Source: CAZRUA01 sp964603125 (lineage in GTDB: Bacteria > Bacteroidota > Bacteroidia > B-17B0 > Aurantibacillaceae). From it: 17,259 nt of DNA. The position numbers and the translations under genes were made by a program. Each line of letters starts with the position of its first letter. The first letter of the stretch is position 1. The DNA lies in contig CAZRUA010000078.1 in the NCBI GenBank assembly GCA_964603125.1, positions 1-17,259 of the forward strand. The letters are read 5' to 3'. Shown one piece after another: positions 1 through 7,679 of the stretch. The notes beneath the pieces were generated by a model. That model was given only the letters and a program-made list of their open reading frames with translations. It searched no databases and was not told the DNA's origin.

Positions 1-623
1 CTATTCGCATTTTAAAGGAGTGCGATTTAATTTTAGCAGAAGATACACGTACCACGGTTCATTTGCTTCGCCATTTTCAAATTGAAAAGCAATTAAAGTC
101 ATATCACATGCATAATGAGCACAAAGTTGTTCGGGAAATTGTAGAGCAATTGCAAGCAGGAAAAAAAATTGCTTTAGTGAGTGATGCAGGTACACCGGGT
201 ATTTCTGATCCAGGTTTTTTGTTAATACGAGAGTGTATAGCTCAAGGTATAGAAGTGCAATGTTTGCCAGGCGCTACAGCTTTTGTGCCAGCACTCGTAA
301 ATAGTGGTTTACCAACAGATAGCTTTACATTTATTGGTTTTCTTCCACAAAAAAAGGGTCGTCAAACAAAACTACTTTCGTTGGCAGAAGAAAAGCGTAC
401 CATGGTTTTTTATGAATCACCTTATCGTTTAGTAAAAGCATTAGAAGAGTTTGCGCTTCATTATGGTGCAAATCGAAGAGTTTGTGTATCTCGCGAAATC
501 AGTAAATTGTTCGAAGAAAATAAACGAGGAACTTTACAAGAAGTAATTGATTATTACAAGGTAAAAACTCCTAAGGGAGAGATTGTTATTGTGTTGGAGG
601 GTAAGGGGGATGAGAAGGAGTAA
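1..623 (+). CDS. rsmI: 16S rRNA (cytidine(1402)-2'-O)-methyltransferase RsmI, 5' end cut by window edge
   Basis: Partial gene: the frame is open from base 3 to the TAA at 621-623, giving 206 visible residues of a family usually about 220-290 long, so roughly the first 30 residues are missing. The first visible residues (ILKECDLILAEDTRTT) match the region that follows the N-terminal TPIGNL-type motif in RsmI. The SAM-binding SDAGTPGISDPG motif is at bases 180-215. It is followed by LPGATAFVPALVNSGLP and, further on, FYESPYRL, both typical of RsmI within the tetrapyrrole-methylase fold. The family methylates the 2'-O of C1402 in 16S rRNA using SAM, acting on the 30S subunit in the cytoplasm and tuning decoding in the P site. 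A TTG at 63 could be read as a start, but it lies inside the conserved domain and is not the true start. The stop abuts the stop of the convergent gene. Confidence 0.95.
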   Translation, partial: IRILKECDLILAEDTRTTVHLLRHFQIEKQLKSYHMHNEHKVVREIVEQLQAGKKIALVSDAGTPGISDPGFLLIRECIAQGIEVQCLPGATAFVPALVNSGLPTDSFTFIGFLPQKKGRQTKLLSLAEEKRTMVFYESPYRLVKALEEFALHYGANRRVCVSREISKLFEENKRGTLQEVIDYYKVKTPKGEIVIVLEGKGDEKE

Positions 624-1187
624 TTAGTTGAGTATTTTTAAGGCTAATTTTAAATTAATGTTTCTACTAATATACTTGCCGACTTCAGGAATGATACAAA
701 TACTTTCAATTATTAAATAAGAATTAGATGGGCTTTCTTTTAAGTAGTTTGTTGAATAGGCGTTTCTTGAAATAGATCCAGAACTAATCCCTGAAAAATG
801 CGGATAACCTATGGGCCTGTAAACTGAATAAGAAATATAACAAATCTCTACTTCATAATCGTTCAAAAGAAATAGAAAATCAGAAGTTAAAACAGTAGAA
901 TCTTTTTTTATTGAAATACTATCTATTATGCCGTTTAGTTCTAGTTCATTGATAGTATCATTTTTTATAAACTCAACACCTGTCAAAGGATTAACAGTAG
1001 AGTAGCTCAATACTCTTTGTTCAAGAGGAATTTTTATTTTTTTGTTATTTATTACTTTATTGTTTTCTAAATTGCCCTTATAATTATATTTCCCTATTCT
1101 CAATTCAAAGGTATCCACTTGATGTTGCGCTTTAACTGAAAAGAAGGTTAAAATGATCACAAGAAGAATTGATAGTTTAGTTTTCAT
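624..1187 (-). CDS. secreted protein of unknown function, last gene of the DUF5686-lptB operon
   Basis: 187 residues. The start MKTKLSILLVIILTFFSVKAQ is a clear signal peptide (basic start, hydrophobic core, cleavage near KA-Q), so the protein is exported to the periplasm or outer membrane. I do not recognise a named family. The rest looks beta-rich. The C-terminal half (about residues 105-187, with serine-rich GISSGSISRNAYS and then LIIESICIIPEVGKYISRNI) loosely resembles the C-terminal beta domain of GldM-type gliding/secretion proteins; this is a weak, eye-level resemblance. It starts 12 bases after the glycosyltransferase stop, so it is probably co-transcribed with that gene and lptB. Its stop codon (624-626) directly abuts the rsmI stop on the opposite strand. 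Confidence 0.75.
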   Translation of the reverse strand: MKTKLSILLVIILTFFSVKAQHQVDTFELRIGKYNYKGNLENNKVINNKKIKIPLEQRVLSYSTVNPLTGVEFIKNDTINELELNGIIDSISIKKDSTVLTSDFLFLLNDYEVEICYISYSVYRPIGYPHFSGISSGSISRNAYSTNYLKESPSNSYLIIESICIIPEVGKYISRNINLKLALKILN

Positions 1188-1199
1188 GAATAATGACCA

Positions 1200-1952
1200 T
1201 TAATTATATAAGCCCTTCAGCTTCTTATACTTCAATTTTGTTGCATGCGCAGATATTTTGGCAATATTAAAACCAGCACTTCCATCTAAAAAACCAAGCT
1301 TTATAAAATAAGAGTGAATAAATTTTGCAATTGGGCTTAAGTACAAATTAATAAAAGAAGCCTTCTTCCCTTTTTCAAAATAGGCTTTAGCGCTAATTGT
1401 TGTGAAGTATTCTGTTTGTTTGTAATGGTCAGCAATGCTGTAATAGCTATAATGTAGAATATCACCTTTCAGAAATCCAATTGTAGCATTTTTTTCAATG
1501 AGCTCATATTTATCATGAGGGTTTATTCCTCTCCACTCACCTTTAGTGGAATCCCACAATCGTAATTTGGTGTCGGGATACCAACCGCTATGTTTAACCC
1601 AAGTGCCGCAATAGTTGGTTAAGCGGTTCATTTCATAACCGTCATGTTTCCAATTGTTTTTTATCTCTAATATTGATTTTTGAAGAGTTTCATCTAAAGC
1701 TTCGTCAGCGTCTAATGATAACACATGCGGAAACAATGCTTGTGTAATAGCCCAATTCTTTTGCTGTATATGACCTTCAAAAGCATGTTCAACAAACCTA
1801 GCTCCGTGTGCTAAACAAATTTCTTTTGTTTTGTCTTTCGAAAATGAATCTACCACAACAATGTCATCAGCAATTTTTTTTACCGACTCCAAGCAACGAG
1901 CAATGTTTTTTTCTTCGTTAAATGTTATAATGACAACTGAAATTTGCGGCAT
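1200..1952 (-). CDS. family 2 glycosyltransferase, WaaE/KdtX-like
   Basis: 250 residues, full length for this subgroup. The GT-A fold opens with ISVVIITFNEEKNIARCLES, followed by DDIVVVDSFSKDKT (nucleotide-binding beta strand and Asp). The metal-binding DxD is the DAD at residues 81-83 in LSLDADEAL. The motif GWYPDTKLRLWDS (123-135) and the later HY/Y-rich segment (about 167-185) are typical of the WaaE/KdtX-like (COG0463) enzymes that add a sugar to the inner core of lipopolysaccharide on the cytoplasmic face of the inner membrane. The exact sugar and acceptor cannot be read from sequence. It starts 10 bases after the lptB stop in the same operon, which supports an LPS-linked role. Another GT2 acceptor (exopolysaccharide or glycoprotein) remains possible. 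Confidence 0.88.
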   Translation of the reverse strand: MPQISVVIITFNEEKNIARCLESVKKIADDIVVVDSFSKDKTKEICLAHGARFVEHAFEGHIQQKNWAITQALFPHVLSLDADEALDETLQKSILEIKNNWKHDGYEMNRLTNYCGTWVKHSGWYPDTKLRLWDSTKGEWRGINPHDKYELIEKNATIGFLKGDILHYSYYSIADHYKQTEYFTTISAKAYFEKGKKASFINLYLSPIAKFIHSYFIKLGFLDGSAGFNIAKISAHATKLKYKKLKGLYN

Positions 1953-1962
1953 TTATTTTGGT

Positions 1963-2691
1963 TTAATGCTTTTTCAATTCGAAATTTTGACCCAAGTAAA
2001 CTTTTCTTACCATTTCATCAGCGGCAAGTTCTTCTGCAGTGCCTGATTTTAATATGCTTCCAGCATAAAGTAAATAAGCCTTATCTGTAATGGATAGTGT
2101 TTCTTGTACATTATGGTCGGTAATTAAAATACCAATATTCTTGTCTTTTAATTTTCTTACAACCGATTGTATATCTTCAACAGCAATAGGGTCAACTCCT
2201 GCAAAGGGTTCATCTAATAAAATAAATTTAGGACTTACAGCTAAACATCGTGCAATTTCCGTTCTTCTTCTTTCTCCTCCCGAAAGTTGATCACCTAAAT
2301 TTTTGCGCACATGATGTAATGCAAACTCGTCTAATAACTCTTCCAATTTATGCGATTGTTCAGCCTTGGTGAGTTTTGTTAATTCTAAAACAGCTTTAAT
2401 ATTATCTTCAATACTTAGTTTTCTAAAAACACTTGCTTCTTGAGGAAGGTAGCCAATACCAAGTTGTGCACGTTTGTACATAGCAAGGTTAGTTATTTCT
2501 TTATTATCTAAGAAAATCTTGCCACTATTGGGTTTTACCATCCCAACTATCATGTAAAACGATGTTGTTTTACCAGCACCATTAGGGCCTAGTAAACCAA
2601 CAATTTCGCCTTGAGCAACTTGCACACTAACATCCTTAGCTACTGTTCGGCTTCCGTATTTTTTAACTAAATTTTCGGTGTATAACAACAT
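1963..2691 (-). CDS. lptB: LPS export ABC transporter ATP-binding protein LptB
   Basis: 242 residues, the usual LptB length. It has a complete ABC ATPase core: Walker A GPNGAGKTT (35-43), Q-loop Q84 in GYLPQEASVFRKLS, signature LSGGERRR (136-143), Walker B FILLDEP (156-162) and H-loop H193 in LITDHNV. The GYLPQEASVFRKL segment, the FAGVDPIAVEDIQ segment after Walker B and the DHNVQETL motif distinguish LptB from generic or branched-amino-acid ABC ATPases. LptB dimers power the LptFG inner-membrane complex that extracts LPS and pushes it across the LptC-A-DE bridge to the outer membrane. lptF/G, lptC and lptA are not in this window. It lies 10 bases after the DUF5686 gene and 10 bases before the glycosyltransferase gene, so one transcript is likely. 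Confidence 0.96.
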   Translation of the reverse strand: MLLYTENLVKKYGSRTVAKDVSVQVAQGEIVGLLGPNGAGKTTSFYMIVGMVKPNSGKIFLDNKEITNLAMYKRAQLGIGYLPQEASVFRKLSIEDNIKAVLELTKLTKAEQSHKLEELLDEFALHHVRKNLGDQLSGGERRRTEIARCLAVSPKFILLDEPFAGVDPIAVEDIQSVVRKLKDKNIGILITDHNVQETLSITDKAYLLYAGSILKSGTAEELAADEMVRKVYLGQNFELKKH

Positions 2692-2701
2692 GATATAATA
2701 A

Positions 2702-5203
2702 TTAAAATGCTAATTGGAAACCGGCTCTGATACCAAATTTTGGAGCTTTAGGATTATCTCTATATGAAAGTCTCCAAAAGGCATCTACTCTAAAAAATTT
2801 GAAAATATTTTCTACACCAGCACTAACTTCGTGATAAGGCTTATTGTTTAAGGAATATAAAGTACTAGGAAATAAAAGTTCTTTTTGATTATCGGCATTT
2901 ACACTTCCAAATAGTACTTTATATGTTACTACTTCACGCCATTTTAAACGTTTTAGTAAAGGAAACTTGTTAAAGAATAATCCTTCAAAATGGTGGAATG
3001 CCCAAAACGAGGCGTATTGATCACTAGCAAATTCGTAATAATTCATCATGTTGTAAGCCATGTAATCGTAAACATAAGTTTGGTTACCACCATGTAATTC
3101 TAAAAATGGATAAGGTACTTTGCCCCATATTTTACCACCTTCAATAACATAATCGGTATAACCTAGTAATGAACCTAATCTAATACGGTCACTTACATTT
3201 AAAACGACTTTTTTATATTGATATTGCCCTTCATAAATATGCTTTAGCGAATGAGTTAATGTCAATTGCAATACTGGATATTTTGTTCCTAATGATGTGC
3301 GTAAGAAATCTCCACTAATGTATTTTTCATCATAAGCAAAACGAGTAACTAGGCGTATCTCAGAGGTGCGTAAAAAATCTTTTTGACCAATTTCACCATT
3401 TGGTTTAATGTAATTGTATTTGTAATCACCTAATGGCGTTAGTTTTCTGTTAACGAAAAATACTTTTTGGTTAAAACCCTCAAACCATTCGTGCTCATAC
3501 CAAAGTTGAGTTTGTTCGACACGCGTGTAGGCATTAAGCGGAGTTCGCCTGAAGAAGGATGCAAAAAAGTTATCGGCTGTAAAACCATTTTGACTTTGAC
3601 CTAAAATTTCTAAATCACTTTTATAGTTCATTCCTATGATTTGCCTATATCCATTGGGGTTTTTATGTAAAAAGGTTTTGAATCCAGCAGCGTATTTCCA
3701 TTTCTCATCTTTAAAGCCATAAGCTACGTAGCCATTTAATTCATACCATTTGCTAAAGTTTGTACTAGTTCTACCTCCAATTCTTAATCGCGGTCCCTCT
3801 AGTCGGTTATAACTTAATAAATTAAAATAAGGGCCAATGTCAAAGTTCCCTGCTGTGTAGTAACCTGCCACTAAAACCGAAATAACATCGTACCATGTTC
3901 TATAAATTGGTAATTGTTGAATGGTGTCAATCATTTTATAGATTTTCTTTTCGCTTACGGTTAACGAATCATGACGAGCGCCATTCCAAAATTCATCCGT
4001 TTTTTTTGTCGCACTATCTTCAACTATGATGTTATCACCAAACTTAAAAAACTCTTGCGGTTTAGGTTTGTTGAGTACAATTTTTTTGTACGAAGTAGTT
4101 TTTCTTCCGTAAATACCAGTTTTTTTATCGTTCTTTTTTCCACCAAAACCAAGGTCGGGAATAAAGTCGATTACTAATCTATCTTTATTTAAAAACCAAA
4201 TGCTATCAATAAATGTAAATTCTTGAATAATGTTTGCAGTTTGAATAAAGTTAATGTTTGCATCATCAGGAATACTCATTTCTAATCGCTTCACACCCCA
4301 AGTAGAATCAGCAATCCACATATTACCACTAAATAATAATTCTTGTTTACGTTTTGGTTTAAATCTAATTTGATAACACCATTTACCATCAATAAACAAA
4401 CTATCTTCTAAATAAAATTTGTAATTAAAAATTGCATTATCAGAAATAGGTGATTTAAAATCTTTACCAAAAACTAAAATGTCGTTATCATAAACATTTA
4501 CATTTTGGTACATATCTCCCATTACTTGCGAAACGCTTGAGTTTTCAATACCAGTAACTTTACTTGCTTTAATTATTTCTTGCTTTGCCTTTGGGTTATC
4601 ACGGTAATAAAATTCCGAAAGTGTTTCAACCATAAACAGTGGCAGAAAAGGTTTTTCACCAACCTTACCGCTATCAACATTATCAAAAATAAATTTAATA
4701 GGCTTAAACGCTTTTTTATCTTTTAAATCTTTAGGGATATTATTTAAGTCAAATTCAAGCTTGTTATATGCCTCGTATTCGTAAGCATCCAATCTACGCT
4801 TATTATTAATTTCTTTGTGAGCAATAACAGCTCTAATTACGCGCCAAGCTGGGTTTTCGCCGGGATTTACAACAACTTCGTCAATTAAAATACCATCTTC
4901 TTTCTGTTGCAACGGAATATTGATTGTTTGTGTTTTCCCTTTTTCAACAGCAGCTGCAAATCTTATATAACCAATATAAACAGCTATAATACTATCAGCT
5001 TTGCCTTGAGTGCTCATTTGATAGAATCCATCAAAATCGGTAGTAGTACCCGTGTTTGTGCCTGCAATAATAACGCTCACAAAAGGCATAGGCTCTTGTG
5101 TTTTGGCGTCAATTACTTTACCCGATATTGTTGTTTGCGCGGTAGCAACTGAAACAACAAATAGTAAGCAAACCAGTAAAAAATAGTATTTGGTTTTTAA
5201 CAT
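2702..5203 (-). CDS. outer-membrane DUF5686 protein with N-terminal carboxypeptidase-regulatory-like domain
   Basis: 833 residues from the chosen start. The ATG at 5201-5203 is preferred because it opens directly into a signal peptide (MLKTKYYFLLVCLLFVVSVA, cleavage near TAQ). The frame stays open for 30 codons upstream to another ATG at 5293, but that version would bury the signal peptide. Residues about 24-100 form a CarboxypepD_reg-like/CNA-B-type beta sandwich (ISGKVIDAKTQEPMPFVSV, TDFDGFYQM). Residues about 112 onward are DUF5686 (NPAWRVIRAVIAHKEINN, YEYEAYNKLEFDL). The C-terminal half is rich in alternating aromatic strands and ends in F (GIRAGFQLAF), as expected for an outer-membrane beta barrel. 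The family is common in Bacteroidota and its biochemical role is not established. First gene of the operon with lptB and a glycosyltransferase, which hints at a role in LPS or outer-membrane assembly; that is inference. Confidence 0.9.
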   Translation of the reverse strand: MLKTKYYFLLVCLLFVVSVATAQTTISGKVIDAKTQEPMPFVSVIIAGTNTGTTTDFDGFYQMSTQGKADSIIAVYIGYIRFAAAVEKGKTQTINIPLQQKEDGILIDEVVVNPGENPAWRVIRAVIAHKEINNKRRLDAYEYEAYNKLEFDLNNIPKDLKDKKAFKPIKFIFDNVDSGKVGEKPFLPLFMVETLSEFYYRDNPKAKQEIIKASKVTGIENSSVSQVMGDMYQNVNVYDNDILVFGKDFKSPISDNAIFNYKFYLEDSLFIDGKWCYQIRFKPKRKQELLFSGNMWIADSTWGVKRLEMSIPDDANINFIQTANIIQEFTFIDSIWFLNKDRLVIDFIPDLGFGGKKNDKKTGIYGRKTTSYKKIVLNKPKPQEFFKFGDNIIVEDSATKKTDEFWNGARHDSLTVSEKKIYKMIDTIQQLPIYRTWYDVISVLVAGYYTAGNFDIGPYFNLLSYNRLEGPRLRIGGRTSTNFSKWYELNGYVAYGFKDEKWKYAAGFKTFLHKNPNGYRQIIGMNYKSDLEILGQSQNGFTADNFFASFFRRTPLNAYTRVEQTQLWYEHEWFEGFNQKVFFVNRKLTPLGDYKYNYIKPNGEIGQKDFLRTSEIRLVTRFAYDEKYISGDFLRTSLGTKYPVLQLTLTHSLKHIYEGQYQYKKVVLNVSDRIRLGSLLGYTDYVIEGGKIWGKVPYPFLELHGGNQTYVYDYMAYNMMNYYEFASDQYASFWAFHHFEGLFFNKFPLLKRLKWREVVTYKVLFGSVNADNQKELLFPSTLYSLNNKPYHEVSAGVENIFKFFRVDAFWRLSYRDNPKAPKFGIRAGFQLAF

Positions 5204-5280
5204 CACTTTAATAAATACAAGCCTTGAAATTACTAAAAGATTTGCAATTTTCAACAAATACAATACATCTAAAATAAACT

Positions 5281-5288
5281 TATCTTTG
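5281..5288 (+). promoter_or_regulatory. candidate -7 promoter element TATCTTTG upstream of the 114-residue protein gene
   Basis: TATCTTTG is an exact match to the Bacteroidota -7 consensus TAnnTTTG. It lies in the 91-base gap between the divergent DUF5686 and 114-residue protein genes. The G is six bases before the ATG at 5295, so transcription would begin at or just before the start codon. No TTG -33 element is present at the usual 17-23 base spacing upstream; the nearest TTG is at 5242-5244. It is therefore a half-site, and it could be chance in AT-rich DNA. Confidence 0.4.
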
Positions 5289-5294
5289 TTCATT

Positions 5295-5639
5295 ATGATT
5301 AAAAATAAGGAAAGCGATTGGCAGCGTTTGCAAGTAAAAGTAAAGGAACGTTTTGGTGAAGAACTGGACGTGCAGGCTTTATTATTTTTAATTGGCGTTC
5401 AGGAACTAGGCAAACTGCATCAAAAATTTAAAAAGGATGATAAGGTTAATGTAATGCACATTGCTATTTGCACATTGCTCGAGCCCTATGGTTTTTATGA
5501 GTTTGAAGGAAGGGATGCGGATGGATGGCCGCATTGGAAACTGAAAGAAAATCTACCTCCACTTGCTGGAGCACAGCAAAATAGATTAATCATTGATGCA
5601 ATGATTGATTATTTTAAGATTACTGAGTTCTTGGATTAA
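5295..5639 (+). CDS. conserved hypothetical protein, small cytoplasmic, Bacteroidota-type
   Basis: 114 residues from the ATG at 5295. The frame extends 35 codons upstream to 5190, but that stretch overlaps the start of the divergent DUF5686 gene and looks non-coding, while MIKNKESDWQRLQVKVKERF is a natural N terminus. There is no signal peptide or membrane segment. Notable parts are DVQALLFLIGVQELGK (about 25-40), VMHIAICTLLEPYGFYEFEG (about 53-72) and RDADGWPHWKL (about 73-83). From memory this resembles a small uncharacterised protein seen across Bacteroidota, but I cannot name a domain or function. The likely mostly alpha-helical fold is inference. A TATCTTTG promoter element ends seven bases before the ATG. 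Confidence 0.8.
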   Translation: MIKNKESDWQRLQVKVKERFGEELDVQALLFLIGVQELGKLHQKFKKDDKVNVMHIAICTLLEPYGFYEFEGRDADGWPHWKLKENLPPLAGAQQNRLIIDAMIDYFKITEFLD

Positions 5640-5644
5640 CAGAC

Positions 5645-5674
5645 TTGTTTTCCGCTTCTAATTTCATATCTTAG
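5645..5674 (+). promoter_or_regulatory. candidate promoter TTG-N19-TATCTTAG upstream of the Cys-rich membrane protein gene
   Basis: TTG at 5645-5647 and TATCTTAG at 5667-5674 are separated by 19 bases, the usual Bacteroidota spacing between the -33 (TTG) and -7 (TAnnTTTG) elements. The -7 box has one mismatch (TTAG for TTTG). Predicted transcription would start at about 5678-5682, leaving a leader of about 60 bases before the ATG at 5741. The site lies just after the stop of the preceding gene. Confidence 0.45.
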
Positions 5675-5740
5675 CTAATATGAGGGAGTTGTTACCCTTA
5701 TTTGTTATTATTAGAATAACACTAATTAAAAGTAATAGCT

Positions 5741-6424
5741 ATGAATTTATCCTTCGAATGTAGCCAAGATCCTCGCAAAATGCCTACTATAGGTGGTAAA
5801 AAGTTTTGTGCGCAATGCCAAAAAAATGTTTTTGATTTACGAAGGAAAAGTGATGCTAAGGTGGCTGCTTTTTATGAGGAGAATCCAAATGCTTGCGCTA
5901 TTGCCTATCAAGAGCAATTGGATAAATTGCCCGAAAGGAAAATAAAACGAAAACAACCAAATCATTTTTTACCATATGCCGCAAGTTTTGTTGCGGCTGC
6001 ATTACTTCCTAGCTTAACTATAGCACAAATAAATAGTAATTCAAACTCAACAGCCCAAACGGTTATAGGTGCTAATAAAAATGCGGAAGGTAAGGTTCTT
6101 GAAAATTCTTACAAGGATTATTACATTGAAGGAAGAGTAAAAATAACTGACAAAAAATTAAAGATTAAAGCGGGTAGGGAATTTTCATTTCACTCGAATG
6201 GTGAAGACTCATTATTGGAAGGAAAAATTGGTTTAGGAGGATATTTCAAAATTAAAGTAAGCAAGGAAGTATTTGATCGTTTTGATTTAGGTAAGGAAGG
6301 ACTTTACCTAAGTATTGATGGGATAGCTTATTCACGCCTGGAGGAGCTCGAAACAAATAATAATGTAATTACTTTAACCATCAACTCAAGGACTAAAAGA
6401 GTTAGAATGATGGGTAAATTTTAG
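5741..6424 (+). CDS. membrane-anchored protein with N-terminal Cys-rich (FCxxC) segment and C-terminal beta domain
   Basis: 227 residues. The N-terminal region carries four cysteines, C7, C23, C26 and C52, with KKFCAQCQKNVFDL and then NACAIAY. This looks like a small zinc-ribbon or metal-binding module, in a pattern I know from Bacteroidota proteins in which it precedes a membrane segment. A basic stretch (KIKRKQ, 67-72) is followed by one hydrophobic segment at about 76-95 (FLPYAASFVAAALLPSLTIA). A Ser/Asn-rich linker leads to a C-terminal beta-rich domain from about 120 (YYIEGRVKITDKKL onward), expected outside the cytoplasm. The domain order suggests a cytoplasmic Cys module tied through the membrane to an exported beta domain. 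Function is unknown, and a regulatory or anchoring role is inference. The promoter-like TTG-N19-TATCTTAG lies upstream. Confidence 0.78.
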   Translation: MNLSFECSQDPRKMPTIGGKKFCAQCQKNVFDLRRKSDAKVAAFYEENPNACAIAYQEQLDKLPERKIKRKQPNHFLPYAASFVAAALLPSLTIAQINSNSNSTAQTVIGANKNAEGKVLENSYKDYYIEGRVKITDKKLKIKAGREFSFHSNGEDSLLEGKIGLGGYFKIKVSKEVFDRFDLGKEGLYLSIDGIAYSRLEELETNNNVITLTINSRTKRVRMMGKF

Positions 6425-6515
6425 AGTTATTTCATTAAATCTAAAGTATAAGTTCGGTCATATTTCAACTAATTCTTCAATTAAAACCTTAAATTCGCCG
6501 TATTAAAAATAATAC

Positions 6516-7670
6516 ATGCAAAAACCCAAACATATTGCCATACTTGGTAGCACAGGAAGTATAGGTACACAAGCTTTAGATGTTATTAGAGAAAACAAGG
6601 AACATTTTGTTGTTGAAGTGTTAGTGGCAAATTCAAATGCAGATTTGTTAATTAAACAGGCATTGGAATTTGAACCAAACGCTGTAGTTATTGTTGATGA
6701 AAGTAAGTATCAACAAGTAAAAGAAGTTTTACTACCTAAGGATATTAAAGTGTTTGCTGGAGAAAAAGCTTTGGAGCAAATTGTTGAAATGGATACTATT
6801 GACATGGTGTTGGCTGCAATAGTTGGTTATGCAGGACTTGCCTCTACTATCAATGCTATTAAAAATAAAAAACAAATTGCCTTAGCAAACAAAGAAACAC
6901 TTGTTGTTGCTGGAGATTTAGTTACCCGTTTAGCTTTTGAAAATGCTGTAAACCTCTATCCTGTTGATTCGGAACACTCTGCTATTTTTCAATGTTTGGC
7001 AGGTGAATTTGAAAACAAAATCGAAAAAATTATACTTACCGCTAGTGGTGGACCTTTTAGAGGTAAAACTAAGGAATTCTTAGCTCAAGTTAAAAAGGAG
7101 CAAGCACTTAAACATCCTAATTGGAGTATGGGAGCCAAAATTACAATCGATTCGGCAAGCCTTATGAATAAGGGTTTAGAAGTGATTGAGGCAAAATGGT
7201 TGTTTAATTTACAAGCATCTCAAATTGATGTGGTGGTTCACCCTCAAAGTATTGTGCATAGTTTGGTTCAGTTTGAAGACGGCAGCATAAAAGCGCAGTT
7301 AGGTTTGCCAGATATGAAACTTCCTATTCAATATGCTTTTACTTACCCTGATAGGATTAAAAATAATTTCCCTCGATTTGATTTTATTAATTATCCCAAT
7401 TTAACATTTGAGAAGCCCGACTATCAAAGTTTTTGCAATTTACAATTAGCGTTTGATGCATTAGCTAAGGGTGGAAACATGCCTTGTGTGTTAAATGCTG
7501 CGAATGAAATAGCTGTGGAAGCTTTCTTACATGATAAGATTGGTTTCCTTGAAATGAGTGATTTGGTTGAAAAATGCCTTTCTAAAATTTCGTTAATAAA
7601 ACAGCCAAATTACGAGGAATATGTTGAGTGCGACAAAGAAACTCGTAAATTCGCACAATCTTTAATTTAG
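6516..7670 (+). CDS. dxr: 1-deoxy-D-xylulose-5-phosphate reductoisomerase
   Basis: 384 residues, normal for Dxr. It converts DXP to 2-C-methyl-D-erythritol 4-phosphate with NADPH, the first committed step of the MEP isoprenoid pathway in the cytoplasm. Visible motifs: NADPH-binding GSTGSIGTQ (11-19), ALANKETLVVAG, metal ligands D151 and E153 in PVDSEHSA, the SGGPFRG loop region, HPNWSMGAKITIDSASLMNKG, and substrate/metal residues S213, N218, K219 and E222, which correspond to E. coli S222, N227, K228 and E231. HPQSIVHSLVQF follows. All catalytic residues appear intact. It is followed nine bases later by rseP, a widespread dxr-rseP pairing. Upstream, TAAATTCG (6490-6497) is a near match to the -7 consensus, without an obvious -33 partner. 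Confidence 0.98.
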   Translation: MQKPKHIAILGSTGSIGTQALDVIRENKEHFVVEVLVANSNADLLIKQALEFEPNAVVIVDESKYQQVKEVLLPKDIKVFAGEKALEQIVEMDTIDMVLAAIVGYAGLASTINAIKNKKQIALANKETLVVAGDLVTRLAFENAVNLYPVDSEHSAIFQCLAGEFENKIEKIILTASGGPFRGKTKEFLAQVKKEQALKHPNWSMGAKITIDSASLMNKGLEVIEAKWLFNLQASQIDVVVHPQSIVHSLVQFEDGSIKAQLGLPDMKLPIQYAFTYPDRIKNNFPRFDFINYPNLTFEKPDYQSFCNLQLAFDALAKGGNMPCVLNAANEIAVEAFLHDKIGFLEMSDLVEKCLSKISLIKQPNYEEYVECDKETRKFAQSLI

Positions 7671-7679
7671 AGCATTTTT

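Noticed and set aside
63..65. TTG read as the rsmI start
   Set aside because: It lies inside the conserved RsmI domain, and the frame continues to the window edge with family-like residues.
5204..5293. Upstream ATG at 5293 that would lengthen the DUF5686 protein by 30 residues
   Set aside because: It would place the signal peptide internally and overlap the region needed for the divergent promoter. The ATG at 5203 gives a normal signal peptide.
5190..5294. Extended N terminus of the 114-residue protein from 5190
   Set aside because: The added 35 residues overlap the divergent gene's start codon and signal region, and the sequence MVFNITLINTS looks like untranslated DNA.
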